41,685 nt of DNA from SAR86 cluster bacterium (GCA_029268615.1 JAQWNM010000003.1:1-41685); one strand, 5' to 3'. Shown: positions 1-11,070, numbered from the stretch's first letter. The notes: generated by a model from the sequence alone, not told the origin. Translations and numbers: made by a program.

Positions 1-1580
1 TCTTTGATGTCACATGTTTTACAGTGAACACAATTTTGAGCATTAATTACAAATTTTTTCTCATTATTTTTCTCAACAACCTCATAAACTCCGGCAGGAC
101 AATAACGTTGGGCAGGTTCGTCATATAAAGGCAAATTAACACTGATCGGTATTGAGGCATCTTTTAGTTGAAGATGGCATGGTTGATCTTCTTCATGATT
201 AGTATTAGATAAAAATACAGACGATAGTTTATCAAAACTTAAAGAGGCATCAGGTTTAGGGTATTCAATTTTAGCATGCTTACTTGCTTCCTCAGTACAA
301 GCATAATCTGGGGTTGTATGATTTAAGGTAAAAGGTAATTTACCTCTAAATATCAATTGGTCAATAGTAGCTAAAACTCCACCTAGCAATGCCCCAAATT
401 TATGTAAAAAAGGATTCCAATTACGTGCTTTATAAAGTTCTGTGTATAGCCAAGATTCTTTAAATTTAATTTCATAGTTTAATAAATCAGCATCAAAATT
501 TTCATCATTAAATGCTTCAAAAATAGTTTCAGCAGCTAACATGCCAGATTTCATTGCTGTATGTGTTCCTTTTATTTTAGGAAAGTTCAGTGTTCCAGCA
601 TCATCTCCTATCAAGAGGCCTCCCGGAAAAGACATTTTTGGTCTGGATTGATATCCTCCCTTAATAAGAGCCCTAGCACCATATGAAACTCTGGTCCCTT
701 TTTCTAGATACTTCTTTATAGAAGAGTGATGTTTCCATTGTTGAAATTCTTCAAATGGACTTATATAAGGGTTCTTGTAGTCTAATGGCACTACATATCC
801 CAAGTATGCTTGATTATTTTCTCCATGATAAAAATAAGAGCCACTTGGAGTACTTTTACTTGGCCATCCCAATGAATGTATCACTAACCCTTCTTCATGT
901 ATGTCTGGATCAATATCCCATACTTCTTTGAAGCCAATTCCATAATGTTGAGGATCTTTACCTTCATCTAATAAATATTTATTTATAATTTCTTTTCCAA
1001 GGTGACCTCTACACCCCTCTGCTAGAAGAGTATATTTACCAATTAAATCAATGCCTTCTTCAAAGCTCTCTTTCTTTTCTCCATTTTGAGAAACTCCCAT
1101 ATCCCCTGTAGAAACTCCTTTAACTATATTTTCTTCATAAATTAAGCTAGATGCTGGAAATCCTGGAAAAACTTCAACTCCTAAATTTTCAGCATACTCT
1201 GCCAACCAACGACATAAATTAGCTAAGCTAGTTATATAATTCCCATGATTGTTAAATGTTGGCATAAAGAAAACAGGAGCTGGAATCATAGTTTTTTCAT
1301 TTAACATATATCTCACTGAATCCTTTTTTACAGGACTATTTAAGGGTGCATCTAATTCTTTCCAATTAGGTATAAGTTCATTTAAAGCTTTTGGATCAAA
1401 TACATTTCCAGAAAGTATATGTGCTCCAACTTCTGAACCTTTTTCTATGACGCATACTGAAATTTCTTTATTACTCTCAGCTGCAAGTTGTTTAATTTTT
1501 ATTGAAGCAGACAAACCCGCTGGTCCAGCACCTACGATGATTACATCGTATTCCATTGATTCTCTATTTATTTCTTCCAT
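1..1580 (-). CDS. Electron transfer flavoprotein:ubiquinone oxidoreductase (ETF-QO), C-terminus cut by window edge
   Basis: This enzyme takes electrons from reduced ETF through FAD and a 4Fe-4S cluster and passes them to ubiquinone at the inner membrane. Reading the minus strand from an ATG at 1580 gives an open frame to the window edge, about 526 residues. The N-terminus carries a dinucleotide-binding motif (VIIVGAGPAGLSA) near residues 12-24. The last visible part holds RYCPAGVYE and NCVHCKTCDIKD, which are the four cluster cysteines. Family members are about 545-555 residues, so only some 20 C-terminal residues are missing. It is divergent from etfB-etfA, its electron donor, across 87 bp. 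The assignment is very secure; the frame has no stop in the window because its end is off the left edge. Confidence 0.95.
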   Translation of the reverse strand, partial: MEEINRESMEYDVIIVGAGPAGLSASIKIKQLAAESNKEISVCVIEKGSEVGAHILSGNVFDPKALNELIPNWKELDAPLNSPVKKDSVRYMLNEKTMIPAPVFFMPTFNNHGNYITSLANLCRWLAEYAENLGVEVFPGFPASSLIYEENIVKGVSTGDMGVSQNGEKKESFEEGIDLIGKYTLLAEGCRGHLGKEIINKYLLDEGKDPQHYGIGFKEVWDIDPDIHEEGLVIHSLGWPSKSTPSGSYFYHGENNQAYLGYVVPLDYKNPYISPFEEFQQWKHHSSIKKYLEKGTRVSYGARALIKGGYQSRPKMSFPGGLLIGDDAGTLNFPKIKGTHTAMKSGMLAAETIFEAFNDENFDADLLNYEIKFKESWLYTELYKARNWNPFLHKFGALLGGVLATIDQLIFRGKLPFTLNHTTPDYACTEEASKHAKIEYPKPDASLSFDKLSSVFLSNTNHEEDQPCHLQLKDASIPISVNLPLYDEPAQRYCPAGVYEVVEKNNEKKFVINAQNCVHCKTCDIK

Positions 1581-1644
1581 AATTTATTCTATTTTTTAAT
1601 TGTCTGGTTGGTTCAGCAGTTATAGAATACGCGCGCATCTACAT

Positions 1645-1650
1645 TATAAT
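1645..1650 (+). promoter_or_regulatory. Candidate -10 box for etfBA
   Basis: A perfect TATAAT lies 17 bp before the etfB start codon in the 87-bp gap shared with the divergent ETF-QO gene. No good -35 is visible at the expected distance, and TATAAT occurs by chance in DNA this AT-rich. A Shine-Dalgarno-like AAAGGT at 1657-1662 sits 5 nt before the ATG and supports the chosen etfB start. Confidence 0.3.
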
Positions 1651-1667
1651 CATTTTAAAGGTATTTT

Positions 1668-2420
1668 ATGAAGGTATTAGTTCCAATTAAAAGAGTTGTT
1701 GATTACAACGTCAAGGTCAGAGCTAAGTCAGATGGTTCTGGAGTCGATCTAGCAAATGTTAAAATGGCTGTTAATCCATTCTGCGAGATAGCCATTGAAG
1801 AGGCTGTTAGATTAAAAGAAAGTGGTAAGGTTGAAGAAGTTATTGCTGTTTCAGTAGGTACATCTGCATCTCAGGAACAATTAAGAACTGCTTTGGCTTT
1901 AGGAGCAGATAGAGCTATCTTAGTGGAAACAGATATTGAAGTTGAACCTTTGGGGGTAGCTAAATTATTAAAAGGCGTCATAGAAAAAGAAAAACCAGAG
2001 TTAATAATACTAGGCAAACAGGCTATAGATAATGACTCAAATCAAACTGGGCAGATGTTAGCTGCTCTTCTTGGTTATTCTCAAGGAACATTTGCATCTG
2101 AAATAACGATTAATGATGGATCTCTAGAAGTCATTAGAGAGGTTGACGGAGGGCTACAAACTTTAGAGTTAACTTTACCATCTATTATTACTACAGATTT
2201 ACGTTTAAATGAGCCAAGGTATGCTTCATTACCTAATATTATGAAAGCTAAAAAGAAACCTATGGACACTCTAACTCCAGAGGACCTTGGTGTAGATGCA
2301 ACTCCAAGAATCAATACCTTAAAAGTTACTCCTCCACCTGAAAGAGCAGAAGGAATTAAAGTTGAATCTGTTGAAGAACTAATAGATAAATTAAAAAATG
2401 AAGCAAAGGTGATCTCATGA
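1668..2420 (+). CDS. etfB: Electron transfer flavoprotein beta subunit
   Basis: EtfB is the AMP-binding small subunit of the soluble ETF heterodimer that collects electrons from acyl-CoA dehydrogenases. The 250-residue length matches the family. It starts [17 protein letters not shown] and continues with [16 protein letters not shown] and the recognition-loop region [20 protein letters not shown] near residues 183-202, all typical of EtfB. An AAAGGT ribosome-binding site precedes the ATG. Its stop overlaps the etfA start by 4 bp (ATGA), so the two are translationally coupled. The four acyl-CoA dehydrogenase genes and ETF-QO in this window are its expected partners. Confidence 0.97.
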   Translation: MKVLVPIKRVVDYNVKVRAKSDGSGVDLANVKMAVNPFCEIAIEEAVRLKESGKVEEVIAVSVGTSASQEQLRTALALGADRAILVETDIEVEPLGVAKLLKGVIEKEKPELIILGKQAIDNDSNQTGQMLAALLGYSQGTFASEITINDGSLEVIREVDGGLQTLELTLPSIITTDLRLNEPRYASLPNIMKAKKKPMDTLTPEDLGVDATPRINTLKVTPPPERAEGIKVESVEELIDKLKNEAKVIS

Positions 2421-3346
2421 AAATTTTAGTAATAGCAGAACATGACAATCAAGAACTTAAAGGCTCTACTCTAAATACAGTTACAGCAGCCTCAGAAATT
2501 GGAGGCGAGATAGATTTATTAGTAGCCGGATTTAATTGTGCCACAGTAGGGGAGCAAGCCACTTCTGTATCGGGTCTATCTAGAGTTTTAGTAGCTGATG
2601 ATGAGTTATATAAAAATTGCCTTGCTGAAAATATATCTTTACTGATTAAAGATTTAGGTAAAGATTATAGCCACATATTAACTCCAGCAACTAGTAATGG
2701 TAAAAACTTTATGCCCAGAGTTGCTGCTCTCTTGGATGTTTCACAGATTTCAGATATTAGTGCAGTAGTAAGCCCAGATACATTTGAGAGGCCTATTTAT
2801 GCTGGTAACTGCATAGCGACTGTACAAAGTACAGATTCAATAAAAGTTTTAACTATCAGGACTACTGGATTTGATGCTTGTTCATCTAATGGAACTCAAG
2901 TAGAGATTTCAAGTATTGAATCTTCTCCTGATGCGTCAGTATCAAAATTTATTAAGGAAGAAATAGCTAAATCAGATAGACCAGAATTAACTGCAGCTGA
3001 AGTTGTCATATCAGGTGGTCGAGGAATGCAAAATGGTGATAACTTTGAACTACTAAATGGGATAGCAGATAAATTAGGTGCTGCGATTGGAGCATCTAGG
3101 GCTGCTGTAGATTCAGGTTTTGTTCCTAATGATATGCAAGTAGGGCAAACGGGTAAAATTGTAGCCCCTGATCTTTATATAGCAGTTGGTATTTCAGGTG
3201 CCATCCAACATTTAGCTGGAATGAAAGATAGCAAAGTCATAGTAGCTATTAATAAAGATGAAGAAGCTCCAATTTTTCAAGTTGCTGACTATGGATTAGT
3301 AGCAGATTTATTTGAAGCCTTACCTGAACTTGAATCAAAACTTTAA
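2417..3346 (+). CDS. etfA: Electron transfer flavoprotein alpha subunit
   Basis: EtfA carries the redox-active FAD of ETF. The protein is 309 residues, the usual length. The C-terminal FAD domain is clear: [20 protein letters not shown] near residue 198, then [30 protein letters not shown] and [20 protein letters not shown]. It overlaps etfB by 4 bp and ends only 4 bp before the stop of the convergent acyl-CoA dehydrogenase gene. No terminator hairpin separates the two converging units, so their transcripts probably overlap. Confidence 0.97.
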   Translation: MKILVIAEHDNQELKGSTLNTVTAASEIGGEIDLLVAGFNCATVGEQATSVSGLSRVLVADDELYKNCLAENISLLIKDLGKDYSHILTPATSNGKNFMPRVAALLDVSQISDISAVVSPDTFERPIYAGNCIATVQSTDSIKVLTIRTTGFDACSSNGTQVEISSIESSPDASVSKFIKEEIAKSDRPELTAAEVVISGGRGMQNGDNFELLNGIADKLGAAIGASRAAVDSGFVPNDMQVGQTGKIVAPDLYIAVGISGAIQHLAGMKDSKVIVAINKDEEAPIFQVADYGLVADLFEALPELESKL

Positions 3347-3350
3347 CTTT

Positions 3351-4439
3351 TTATTGAGATATTTTATTACCTATTTCTGTTAAATGGAATTGGGAGGATC
3401 CTAAAGTTAATTCTAATTGTTTAGCCATAAGACAAAACCGAAATAAAGGGTATTCTCTATCTATACCAATACCCCCATGTAAATGTTGTGCAGAATAACT
3501 CGTTCTATGACATACATCTCCACACCACACTTTAGCAATGGCAACTGATTGACTTGATTCCTTTTTTTTGCATAAAGAAGAAATAGCCTGTTGAGTAACA
3601 GCTCTAAGACAAGCTATATCAATATAACAATTAGCAGCTCTATGGCTTACCGCTTGAAAACTAGCTATAGGTGTTTTAAAGGCTTCTCTTGTAGTTGTAT
3701 ATGAAGTAATTAGATCGAGCATACTCTCATTTAGGCCTATTGAATATGAACAAAATAAAGTAACTGTTTTATTTATTATTCTTTCAAGAATCTCTAATCC
3801 ATTATTTTCGTCACATCTTAATACAAAATCTTGATCTATCTTTAAATTTTGAAAATTTACTATATATTGCGGTTCTCCTGTAGATGTAGCTTGTTCTTTG
3901 AACTCTATATTTGGACTATTTGTATCAATAAGAACTACTTCTATCTTGCTATTCATTAAACAGGAAACTAAGAGATAATCTGATTCTTTAGCATAAGGAA
4001 CGCATACTTTAGAACCATTAAGTATTAATAATTTATTTTTTTTAGTTATTTTAGTTTTGCAAATAAATGGATTTATTATATTTTCTTCGTTTAAGGCTAA
4101 AGTGACTATGCTTCTACCTCTAACGATATCAGATAGAATTTTTAATTTACGAGAACTAGAAATAAATTGTTCAATAGCAATAGCTGAAGAGGTAGTTACT
4201 ATAAAAGGACTAATAACAGCTTTTAATCCTAAATTTTCTGCCACAATACAGGACTCCAAAAAAGATAAATTTGTTCCTCCGTACTTTTTAGGAAGGCTAG
4301 AACCTAAGATGCCTGTATCTACTAGTATTTTCCAAAATGGATTAAATACTTTTCCGTCATCTGCATTAGTGTAATTAGCTAAAATATTTTTAACTAAGTT
4401 TTGGAGATGCATTTGTTCATTGGTGTATGAGAAATCCAT
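3351..4439 (-). CDS. Acyl-CoA dehydrogenase, short partner of a heteromeric pair
   Basis: This is an acyl-CoA dehydrogenase-fold flavoprotein of 362 residues. The FAD-binding segment REAFKTPIASFQAVSHRAAN is present (family pattern RxxFGxxI..FQ..QH), although the usual Gly after Phe is Lys. A QHLHGGIGID segment follows near the C-terminus. The usual catalytic Glu is not seen, neither in the C-terminal loop (SSQFHLTEIG region) nor in the helix-G position where the partner has ER. It overlaps the upstream ACAD gene by one base (TAATG). This is the pattern of alpha2beta2 ACADs, where one subunit supplies FAD contacts and the other the base. The family is certain; the substrate is unknown, and the protein is more divergent than the other three ACADs here. 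Confidence 0.85.
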   Translation of the reverse strand: MDFSYTNEQMHLQNLVKNILANYTNADDGKVFNPFWKILVDTGILGSSLPKKYGGTNLSFLESCIVAENLGLKAVISPFIVTTSSAIAIEQFISSSRKLKILSDIVRGRSIVTLALNEENIINPFICKTKITKKNKLLILNGSKVCVPYAKESDYLLVSCLMNSKIEVVLIDTNSPNIEFKEQATSTGEPQYIVNFQNLKIDQDFVLRCDENNGLEILERIINKTVTLFCSYSIGLNESMLDLITSYTTTREAFKTPIASFQAVSHRAANCYIDIACLRAVTQQAISSLCKKKESSQSVAIAKVWCGDVCHRTSYSAQHLHGGIGIDREYPLFRFCLMAKQLELTLGSSQFHLTEIGNKISQ

Positions 4440-5623
4440 TACCTTTTTTGCCTCGGCATGGACAATCCAGCCATTGATATTATGTCCCTTTGAATTTCAT
4501 TTGTGCCTCCTCCGAAAGTTAGTATAGAACTAACTCTATAGAGCATCTCTAATCTTCCTTCTATTATTCTGCCTTCAGAATTCTTAGTTAACAAAGATTC
4601 AATCCCCAATACTTCCATTAGTAATCTGTAAGCTTCTATAAAAAATTCACTACCATATACTTTCACAACTGATGCATCAGCCATATGTAATTCTTCTTTA
4701 TCTAAGGCGCAAGCTTGTTTCCAGCATAAGATTCTTAAAGCATCAGCTCCTACCTTAACTTTCGCAAGATTATTCTGAACCCAGGGTTCATCTATCAACA
4801 TTTTTTTTTGATCTATTTCTACCAATTTAGCCCAATTAATTACTTCCTCTAGAGCCCTTTCTATGGGTGCATTATTCACTAAAGAAACTCTTTCTCTATT
4901 TAACTGACCGGTAATTAATTTCCAACCTTGATTGATTTCTCCAATTAGATATTTTTGAGGAATTTTGACATCATCATAAAAGGTTGTGTTTGTTCTGACG
5001 TCACCTAAAGTAAAGATCGGGTTAATTGTAATTCCCTTGCAAGAAGAGGGCACTAGCATCATCGATAACCCTTTATGGTCATTAGATTGAGGATCTGTCC
5101 TAACTGCAAGCCAAATATAATCAGAATAATCAGCCAAACTTGTCCACATTTTTTGACCATTTATCAACCATGAATTATCCTTTTTTTCAGCCTTAGTTGT
5201 TAAAGAGGCCAAATCAGTACCTGCATTTTGTTCAGAATACCCTATTGCTATAACGATCTCTCCTGCAAGGATTTGAGGAATGATTTCATCTTTTATTTTT
5301 TTATTTCCATATTCAGCTATTGTGGGTCCAACAGATTCTGTAGTTAGGAAAGGGAAAGGAAATCCAGATCTCATCACTTCTTCAGTAAATATATATTGAT
5401 CTAAGGTAGATCTTTCCTGGCCCCCATATTTTTTTGGCCAACTTAAACCTATCCACCCATCTTTACCTATTTTTTTTAGTGCTTTCTTAAATTCCGGTCC
5501 TCCGCCACCATCTGTTAAGCCATTTGTTAGTTCTTTTTTTAAATCTTTATTTAATAGATCATCAAAATATTCCCTTAATTGAAATCTTAATTTTTGTTGT
5601 TTCTTTGTAAATTCAATATCCAT
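4439..5623 (-). CDS. Acyl-CoA dehydrogenase, long partner of a heteromeric pair
   Basis: This 394-residue acyl-CoA dehydrogenase oxidises an acyl-CoA thioester to the enoyl-CoA and passes electrons to ETF. The family signature GYSEQNAGTDLASL is at residues 128-141, and GGGTNEIQRDI lies near the C-terminus. The common catalytic Glu position in that C-terminal motif is Gly. Instead a Glu sits at residue 244 (NRERVSL), the position used by isovaleryl-CoA and steroid side-chain dehydrogenases. The FAD-binding RxxFG segment is missing here but present in the adjacent short ACAD. The gene overlaps its neighbours by one base on each side (TAATG), within the metH-trmA-ACAD-ACAD run. The substrate cannot be told from sequence. 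Confidence 0.9.
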   Translation of the reverse strand: MDIEFTKKQQKLRFQLREYFDDLLNKDLKKELTNGLTDGGGGPEFKKALKKIGKDGWIGLSWPKKYGGQERSTLDQYIFTEEVMRSGFPFPFLTTESVGPTIAEYGNKKIKDEIIPQILAGEIVIAIGYSEQNAGTDLASLTTKAEKKDNSWLINGQKMWTSLADYSDYIWLAVRTDPQSNDHKGLSMMLVPSSCKGITINPIFTLGDVRTNTTFYDDVKIPQKYLIGEINQGWKLITGQLNRERVSLVNNAPIERALEEVINWAKLVEIDQKKMLIDEPWVQNNLAKVKVGADALRILCWKQACALDKEELHMADASVVKVYGSEFFIEAYRLLMEVLGIESLLTKNSEGRIIEGRLEMLYRVSSILTFGGGTNEIQRDIISMAGLSMPRQKR

Positions 5624-6690
5624 TATTTTAAAGTGAGCAAAACACCAGTTTCCATATGATCAGTAAAAGGGAATTGATCAAAAAGGGCTGCTTTGACTAT
5701 ATTATGAGATTTATTAATTTTTTTTAAGTCTTTAATTAATGAATTAAAACCGCATGACATATATATAATTTGTTTAAAATCTTTCATCTTATCTATAGTG
5801 TAATCATTTAAACCATCTCTAGGAGGGTCTAAAAACAAAGTTTCATATTTATTATTCCTGAGGTCTATATTATCAAGCCTTCTAAAAAGACGTTTTCCAA
5901 GGACAGCTTCAAGAGTTTCTTCTCCAGATAACCTGCCTGTATGTACATTAGTTATATTATTGATGGATAGATTTTGCATTAAACCATTTCTACAAGAACG
6001 ATTATTTTCAGTAGCGAGAACAGAATCAAAACAAGATGCAAGTGGTATCGTAAAAGTGCCGATACCGCAATAAAGTTCCACTAAATTCCCATAATTTGAG
6101 ATGTTTTCTTTTGTCCAAGTTAACATATGATCACAAGCATAAGGGTTTGGTTGGCTAAAACATTGTTCATATAAAAGTATTTTGGTATTTGAATTGCAGA
6201 CCTTATATTCTTCTTCTATAAAATCTTTGCCGATGATAATTTTCTGGTTTCTACTCCTCCCGATTATAGAACTTAATATTTTTTTACTAAGTAACTGAGC
6301 TTCTTTATGCCACTCAGAATCTAATACTTTATGATAGATTAGAGTAATAAATGAATCTTCATTTCTGGAAACTTGAAATTCAACTTGAAATAAATAATCA
6401 TATAATTCTTTATGAAAAGATAGTTCTTCTTTTAACATCCCCATTAAAGTATTAATTTTTGGATGGCATATGTCTAATTTATCAACATTAAACCTAGTTT
6501 TATTTTGAACCATTGTAAAATTTAAATTAGCATTATGAGATTTAAACCCAAACTCAGCCCTAGTTCTAAAACCTTTTTCTGGAGACTTGTAAAAACTGAG
6601 ATCAGAAGTATAGTTTTGAAAAAAATCAGTAAAAATTAATTTCTTTTCATTAAATTGAGTTAAGTATTTTTTAGAGTAATCCTTAGTCAA
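5623..6690 (-). CDS. trmA: tRNA (uracil-5-)-methyltransferase TrmA
   Basis: TrmA makes m5U54 in the T-loop of tRNA using SAM. At 355 residues it is close to the E. coli length (366). The SAM-binding motif [16 protein letters not shown] lies mid-protein, followed by [10 protein letters not shown]. The catalytic cysteine is Cys314 in [10 protein letters not shown], and the general base is Glu347 in the C-terminal [10 protein letters not shown]. Both sit at the same distance from the C-terminus as in E. coli. [11 protein letters not shown] is diagnostic for TrmA against the related RlmC and RlmD. It overlaps the end of metH by 8 bp and the following ACAD start by 1 bp. Confidence 0.96.
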   Translation of the reverse strand: MTKDYSKKYLTQFNEKKLIFTDFFQNYTSDLSFYKSPEKGFRTRAEFGFKSHNANLNFTMVQNKTRFNVDKLDICHPKINTLMGMLKEELSFHKELYDYLFQVEFQVSRNEDSFITLIYHKVLDSEWHKEAQLLSKKILSSIIGRSRNQKIIIGKDFIEEEYKVCNSNTKILLYEQCFSQPNPYACDHMLTWTKENISNYGNLVELYCGIGTFTIPLASCFDSVLATENNRSCRNGLMQNLSINNITNVHTGRLSGEETLEAVLGKRLFRRLDNIDLRNNKYETLFLDPPRDGLNDYTIDKMKDFKQIIYMSCGFNSLIKDLKKINKSHNIVKAALFDQFPFTDHMETGVLLTLK

Positions 6691-9600
6691 TGTTTGGTCT
6701 TAAATATTTTTTTGTAACTTCAAAATCTTCTTTTCTAGCATTCGATATTTCCCGTACTTGATCTTCTCCAATTTTACCTACTCCAAAATATTTACTATCT
6801 TTATTAGATATATACCAACCGCTAACTGAGGCGGCGGGAGACATAGCAAAATTTTCTGTTAATTCTATGCCTGTATTATTATAAGCATCTAGTAGCTTAA
6901 AGAGTTTAGTTTTTTCAGAATGATCAGGGCAAGCTGGATAACCTGGAGCTGGACGTATACCAATATATTTTTCTTTAATAAGATCTTCATTTGAGAGCTG
7001 TTCTTCTGTATCGTAACCCCAATAGTCAGTTCTTACTTTTCGATGCATATATTCAGCTAAAGCCTCAGCAAGACGATCAGCTAAAGCCTTCAACATAATA
7101 GAAGAATAGTCATCATTATTTTCTTCGTATTCTTTACATTTTTTCTCAACACCCAATCCAGCTGTTACAGCAAATCCACCAATATAATCTTTTTCTTCAC
7201 CTGATTCAGGTGAAATAAAATCTGCCAAACAAAGATTATGATTTCCTTTTCCTTGAAATTTTTGTTGTCTTAAAAAATTCAGAGTCATTATCTCTTTAGA
7301 ATTCTTTACCTTAAATATTTTGACACTATTATCTTCATATTGATTAGCAGGCCAAAAACCTATCACAGCTCTTGTTTTTATTAACTTATTTTTTTCAAGT
7401 TCTAATAACATTTTTTTTGCGTCCTTAAATAACTGCTTAGCTGCCTCTCCAACTACATCATCTTTAAGTATTTTTGGGTATTGACCTGTTAGATCCCAAG
7501 ATCTAAAAAAAGGAGTCCAATCTATGTAATCCCTTAATTCTTTTATAGAGATATTTTTAAAAGACTGTACTCCTAGTTTTTTAGGTTTAGTCGGTTTATA
7601 TCCTTTCCAATCAAGCTTAAGTTTATTTTTATTTGCGTCCTTCATAGACATCAAAGGATTTGTTTTTTTATCCAGAAGTCTTTTTCTTACATTTACATAA
7701 TCATTTTTAGTTTCCTGGATAAAAGAATCTTTTGTTGTTTTGCTGACAAGATGTTGGGCTACGCCTACACTTCTTGAAGCATCTATTACATAAATTGTTT
7801 GTCCTTTTTTATAGTTAGGTTCTATTTTTAACGCAGTATGAGCTTTAGATGTAGTAGCCCCTCCAATTAACAGGGGTATAGACAGATTTCTTCTTGTCAT
7901 CTCTTCAGCAACATGGATCATTTCGTCTAAAGAAGGGGTAATTAATCCGCTTAAACCAATAAAGTCAGCTTTTTCTTTCTCAGCAACATCTAGTATTTTA
8001 TCTGCTGGAACCATGACGCCTAAATCTATTACTTCAAAATTATTGCATTGCAATATAACCCCTACAATATTTTTACCAATATCATGAACATCTCCTTTAA
8101 CAGTTGCCATAATTATCTTTCCATTAGACTTTAGAGCACCGTCTTTTTCTTCTTCAATATAAGGAACTAGATAGGCAACCGCTTCTTTCATTACTCTTGC
8201 ACTTTTTACTACCTGAGGTAAAAACATTTTTCCAGATCCAAAAAGATCTCCAACTGTATTCATGCCACTCATCAATGGACCCTCAATAACCTCGATAGGG
8301 GTAGGTAGGATTTGTCTAGCTAACTCGGCATCTTCTATAATAAATTTATTAATTCCATGCACTAAAGAATGTGAAATTCTTTCACTGACTTCAAGTTTCC
8401 TCCATTCCAATACTTGAGCCTTGTTTGTGTTTCCTTCTGACATATAACTTTGTGCTACATCAACCAATCTTTCAGTGCTATCGCTTCTTTTATTAAGAAT
8501 TACATCTTCTATTAATTCTTTTAATTCAGTTTCTATGTCTTCGTAAACTTCTAATTGCCCAGCATTTACTATCCCCATAGATAAGCCGTTGTTAATTGCG
8601 TGAAAAAGAAAAACAGAGTGCATTGCTTCTCTTACTTTATTATTGCCTCTAAAGGAAAATGAAACATTACTAATTCCTCCAGAAATCTTGGCAAAGGGCA
8701 GATTCTTAGAAATATAATCGCATGACTCTATAAAGTCTTGAGCATAATTAACATGCTCTTCCAGACCTGTAGCTACGGCAAATACATTAGGATCTAAAAT
8801 AATATCTTCAGGATTAAAATTAACTTTCTTTACCAAAATATCATAACTTCTTTTTGAAATTTCACACCTTCTTTGATAAGAGTCTGCTTGTCCATTTTCA
8901 TCAAACAGCATAACTACAGCTGCAGCTCCATATTTTTTACAAAGTGTAGCTTTTTGTATAAATTCTTCCTCTCCCTCTTTTAAACTTATAGAATTAACAA
9001 TGCATTTTCCTTGGACCACTTTTAAGCCTGCTTCTATTACATCCCATTTAGAAGAATCAATCATAATAGGAACTTTACAAATATCTGGTTCAGACCCTAC
9101 TAATTTTAGAAAATGAACCATTTCCTTTTCAGAATCAAGCATACCTTCATCCATATTTATATCGATTATTTGAGCGCCTGCTTCTACTTGTTCTCTGGCA
9201 ACTTCCAAAGATTCTTCGTATTGCTTTTCTTCTATAAGCCGAGAAAACCGTTTTGATCCTGTTACATTTGTTCTTTCTCCAATATTTATAAATAATGAAT
9301 TATCATTTATTGAAAGCATTTCTAGGCCGCTTAAAACAGTTTCATTTTTTTGTGATGTAGCTTTTCTCGGTTTAGCTGATTTAGATATTTCATGTATAGC
9401 AGCAATATGTTCCGGTGTTGTTCCACAACACCCGCCAACTATATTAAGTAATTTATCGTCAAGAAATTCTTTTATAGTAGATGCCATTTGATCTGGACTT
9501 TCGTCATACTCTCCCATTTCATTTGGTAAGCCGGCATTTGGATGTAAACTTATAGGTGAATCTGCTACTCTATTTAGAGAGTAAAGGTGAGGTCTTAATT

Positions 9601-10339
9601 GTTCAGCACCAAGAGCACAATTAAAGCCTATTGCAGATGGATTGGCATGTTTCATTGAAGTCCAGAAAGCTTCTGGTGTTTGTCCTGACAATGTTCTCCC
9701 AGAAGCGTCGGTTATAGTGCCAGATATTATTAGAGGTATTTTCTTATTTAATTCTTCGCATTTTTGTAGGTAAGCAAATATTCCAGCTTTAGCATTTAGT
9801 GTATCAAATATAGTTTCTAACATAAGTATGTCACTACCTCCTTCCAGTAACCCATCAATGCATTCACCATAGTTGAATACCAGCGTATCGAAATCTATAT
9901 TTCGTGCACCAGGATCTGCAACATCAGGTGACAGAGAGGCTGTTTTATTAGTAGGCCCGATAGAACCAACTACATACGCCTTTTTACCTGATTTATTTAT
10001 CGCTTCTCTTGCTAAATGAGCGCCCGCTATATTTAATTCTTTAGTAATTTCAGGCAGTTTATAGTCGTCTTGTGAAATAGAGTTAGAATTAAATGTATTC
10101 GTTTCTATAAGATCACTGCCTGCTTCTAAAAAACTAAGATGGATTTCTTTAATTAAATTAGGTTGAGTTAAACTTAAAAGATCATTATTTCCTTTTAGAT
10201 CATGTTCAAAATCCTTAAAGCGAGAACCTCGATAGTCTTCTTCTGTCAACTTATGTCCTTGTATCATGGTCCCCATAGCCCCATCTAAAAGCAGAACCTT
10301 GGACATTAGGAGTTTTTGAAAATCCTTTTCTAAGATCAT
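6683..10339 (-). CDS. metH: Cobalamin-dependent methionine synthase MetH
   Basis: MetH transfers the methyl group of methyl-tetrahydrofolate to homocysteine through methylcobalamin. It has 1218 residues (E. coli 1227) and all four modules. The homocysteine domain has zinc ligands Cys241, Cys304 and Cys305 ([17 protein letters not shown]). A pterin domain spans about 345-630. The B12 domain has axial His752 in [18 protein letters not shown]. The SAM-dependent reactivation domain carries [12 protein letters not shown] near residue 1145. The ATG at 10339 fits; a second Met at residue 12 is possible. It heads an overlapping run with trmA and two ACADs. I saw no cobalamin or SAM riboswitch in the 138-bp gap upstream. 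Confidence 0.97.
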   Translation of the reverse strand: MILEKDFQKLLMSKVLLLDGAMGTMIQGHKLTEEDYRGSRFKDFEHDLKGNNDLLSLTQPNLIKEIHLSFLEAGSDLIETNTFNSNSISQDDYKLPEITKELNIAGAHLAREAINKSGKKAYVVGSIGPTNKTASLSPDVADPGARNIDFDTLVFNYGECIDGLLEGGSDILMLETIFDTLNAKAGIFAYLQKCEELNKKIPLIISGTITDASGRTLSGQTPEAFWTSMKHANPSAIGFNCALGAEQLRPHLYSLNRVADSPISLHPNAGLPNEMGEYDESPDQMASTIKEFLDDKLLNIVGGCCGTTPEHIAAIHEISKSAKPRKATSQKNETVLSGLEMLSINDNSLFINIGERTNVTGSKRFSRLIEEKQYEESLEVAREQVEAGAQIIDINMDEGMLDSEKEMVHFLKLVGSEPDICKVPIMIDSSKWDVIEAGLKVVQGKCIVNSISLKEGEEEFIQKATLCKKYGAAAVVMLFDENGQADSYQRRCEISKRSYDILVKKVNFNPEDIILDPNVFAVATGLEEHVNYAQDFIESCDYISKNLPFAKISGGISNVSFSFRGNNKVREAMHSVFLFHAINNGLSMGIVNAGQLEVYEDIETELKELIEDVILNKRSDSTERLVDVAQSYMSEGNTNKAQVLEWRKLEVSERISHSLVHGINKFIIEDAELARQILPTPIEVIEGPLMSGMNTVGDLFGSGKMFLPQVVKSARVMKEAVAYLVPYIEEEKDGALKSNGKIIMATVKGDVHDIGKNIVGVILQCNNFEVIDLGVMVPADKILDVAEKEKADFIGLSGLITPSLDEMIHVAEEMTRRNLSIPLLIGGATTSKAHTALKIEPNYKKGQTIYVIDASRSVGVAQHLVSKTTKDSFIQETKNDYVNVRKRLLDKKTNPLMSMKDANKNKLKLDWKGYKPTKPKKLGVQSFKNISIKELRDYIDWTPFFRSWDLTGQYPKILKDDVVGEAAKQLFKDAKKMLLELEKNKLIKTRAVIGFWPANQYEDNSVKIFKVKNSKEIMTLNFLRQQKFQGKGNHNLCLADFISPESGEEKDYIGGFAVTAGLGVEKKCKEYEENNDDYSSIMLKALADRLAEALAEYMHRKVRTDYWGYDTEEQLSNEDLIKEKYIGIRPAPGYPACPDHSEKTKLFKLLDAYNNTGIELTENFAMSPAASVSGWYISNKDSKYFGVGKIGEDQVREISNARKEDFEVTKKYLRPNID

Positions 10340-10477
10340 AAGTTTAAGTTACTTGATTAAATATTTGAATTTAGTACAGGTGTAGTATTTTAAAGTTACC
10401 ACATCATATTTAACAGTGTTATTTAAAAAGGTGAACAATAAACTTAAATATTATTTTTTTCTTGTTAAAATAAATAT

Positions 10478-11062
10478 ATGGCAGGAATAGAAATTACAAA
10501 TTCAGCACAGGATTATTTAAAAGAACTTTTAAATAAACAAGAAAATACCTTAGGTATTAAAATATTTGTTGCTGAAGCTGGCACCCCAAAAGCAGAAACA
10601 TGTATAGCTTATGCAAAACAAGATGATGATCTAGAAGCATTTATGACAAATGATTTAGACAATCTCAAAGTATTTATTGAAACCCAAACCCTGCAATACA
10701 CAGAAGATGCTGTTGTAGATTACTCATCTGATAGATTTGGAGGAACGTTAACCATCAAGGCTCCAAATGCAAAGATTCCTCAATTAAACGAGGACGCAAG
10801 GATGGATGAACACATAAATTATATTTTATACTCAGAGATAAATCCAAGCCTAGCCTCGCATGGAGGTGAGGTGTCATTAGTTGAGATTTTAAATGAAGAA
10901 ACTGCGATATTGCAGTTTGGTGGAGGATGTCAGGGTTGTGGAATGGTGGATGTAACTTTAAAAGATGGTGTTGAAAAAACACTTTTAGAAAAAGTACCGA
11001 ATCTGAAATCTGTACTCGATGTAACGGATCATTCTTTAAAAGATAACGCTTACTATAAATAA
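10478..11062 (+). CDS. nfuA: Fe-S biogenesis protein NfuA
   Basis: NfuA is a 4Fe-4S carrier that delivers clusters to target enzymes, especially under iron or oxidative stress. The 194-residue protein has the NfuA layout: an N-terminal degenerate A-type domain (residues 1-95) and a C-terminal Nfu domain with the CxxC cluster ligands Cys151 and Cys154 (FGGGCQGCGMVDVTLKDG). The E. coli protein is 191 residues. No clear Shine-Dalgarno sequence precedes the ATG, which is common in this window. The gene is divergent from metH across 138 bp, and sbcB begins 9 bp downstream. Confidence 0.96.
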   Translation: MAGIEITNSAQDYLKELLNKQENTLGIKIFVAEAGTPKAETCIAYAKQDDDLEAFMTNDLDNLKVFIETQTLQYTEDAVVDYSSDRFGGTLTIKAPNAKIPQLNEDARMDEHINYILYSEINPSLASHGGEVSLVEILNEETAILQFGGGCQGCGMVDVTLKDGVEKTLLEKVPNLKSVLDVTDHSLKDNAYYK

Positions 11063-11070
11063 TTTTAATA

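Noticed and set aside
1249-1599. 116-residue plus-strand open frame
   Set aside because: Antisense to the N-terminal part of the ETF-QO gene, whose motifs are clear; no independent coding signal.
10340-10477. Possible cobalamin or SAM riboswitch before metH
   Set aside because: Only 138 bp shared with divergent nfuA; no B12-box-like or SAM-I-like conserved segments could be recognised.
10755-10982. 75-residue minus-strand frame
   Set aside because: Shadow of the NfuA C-terminal domain, including its CxxC region.
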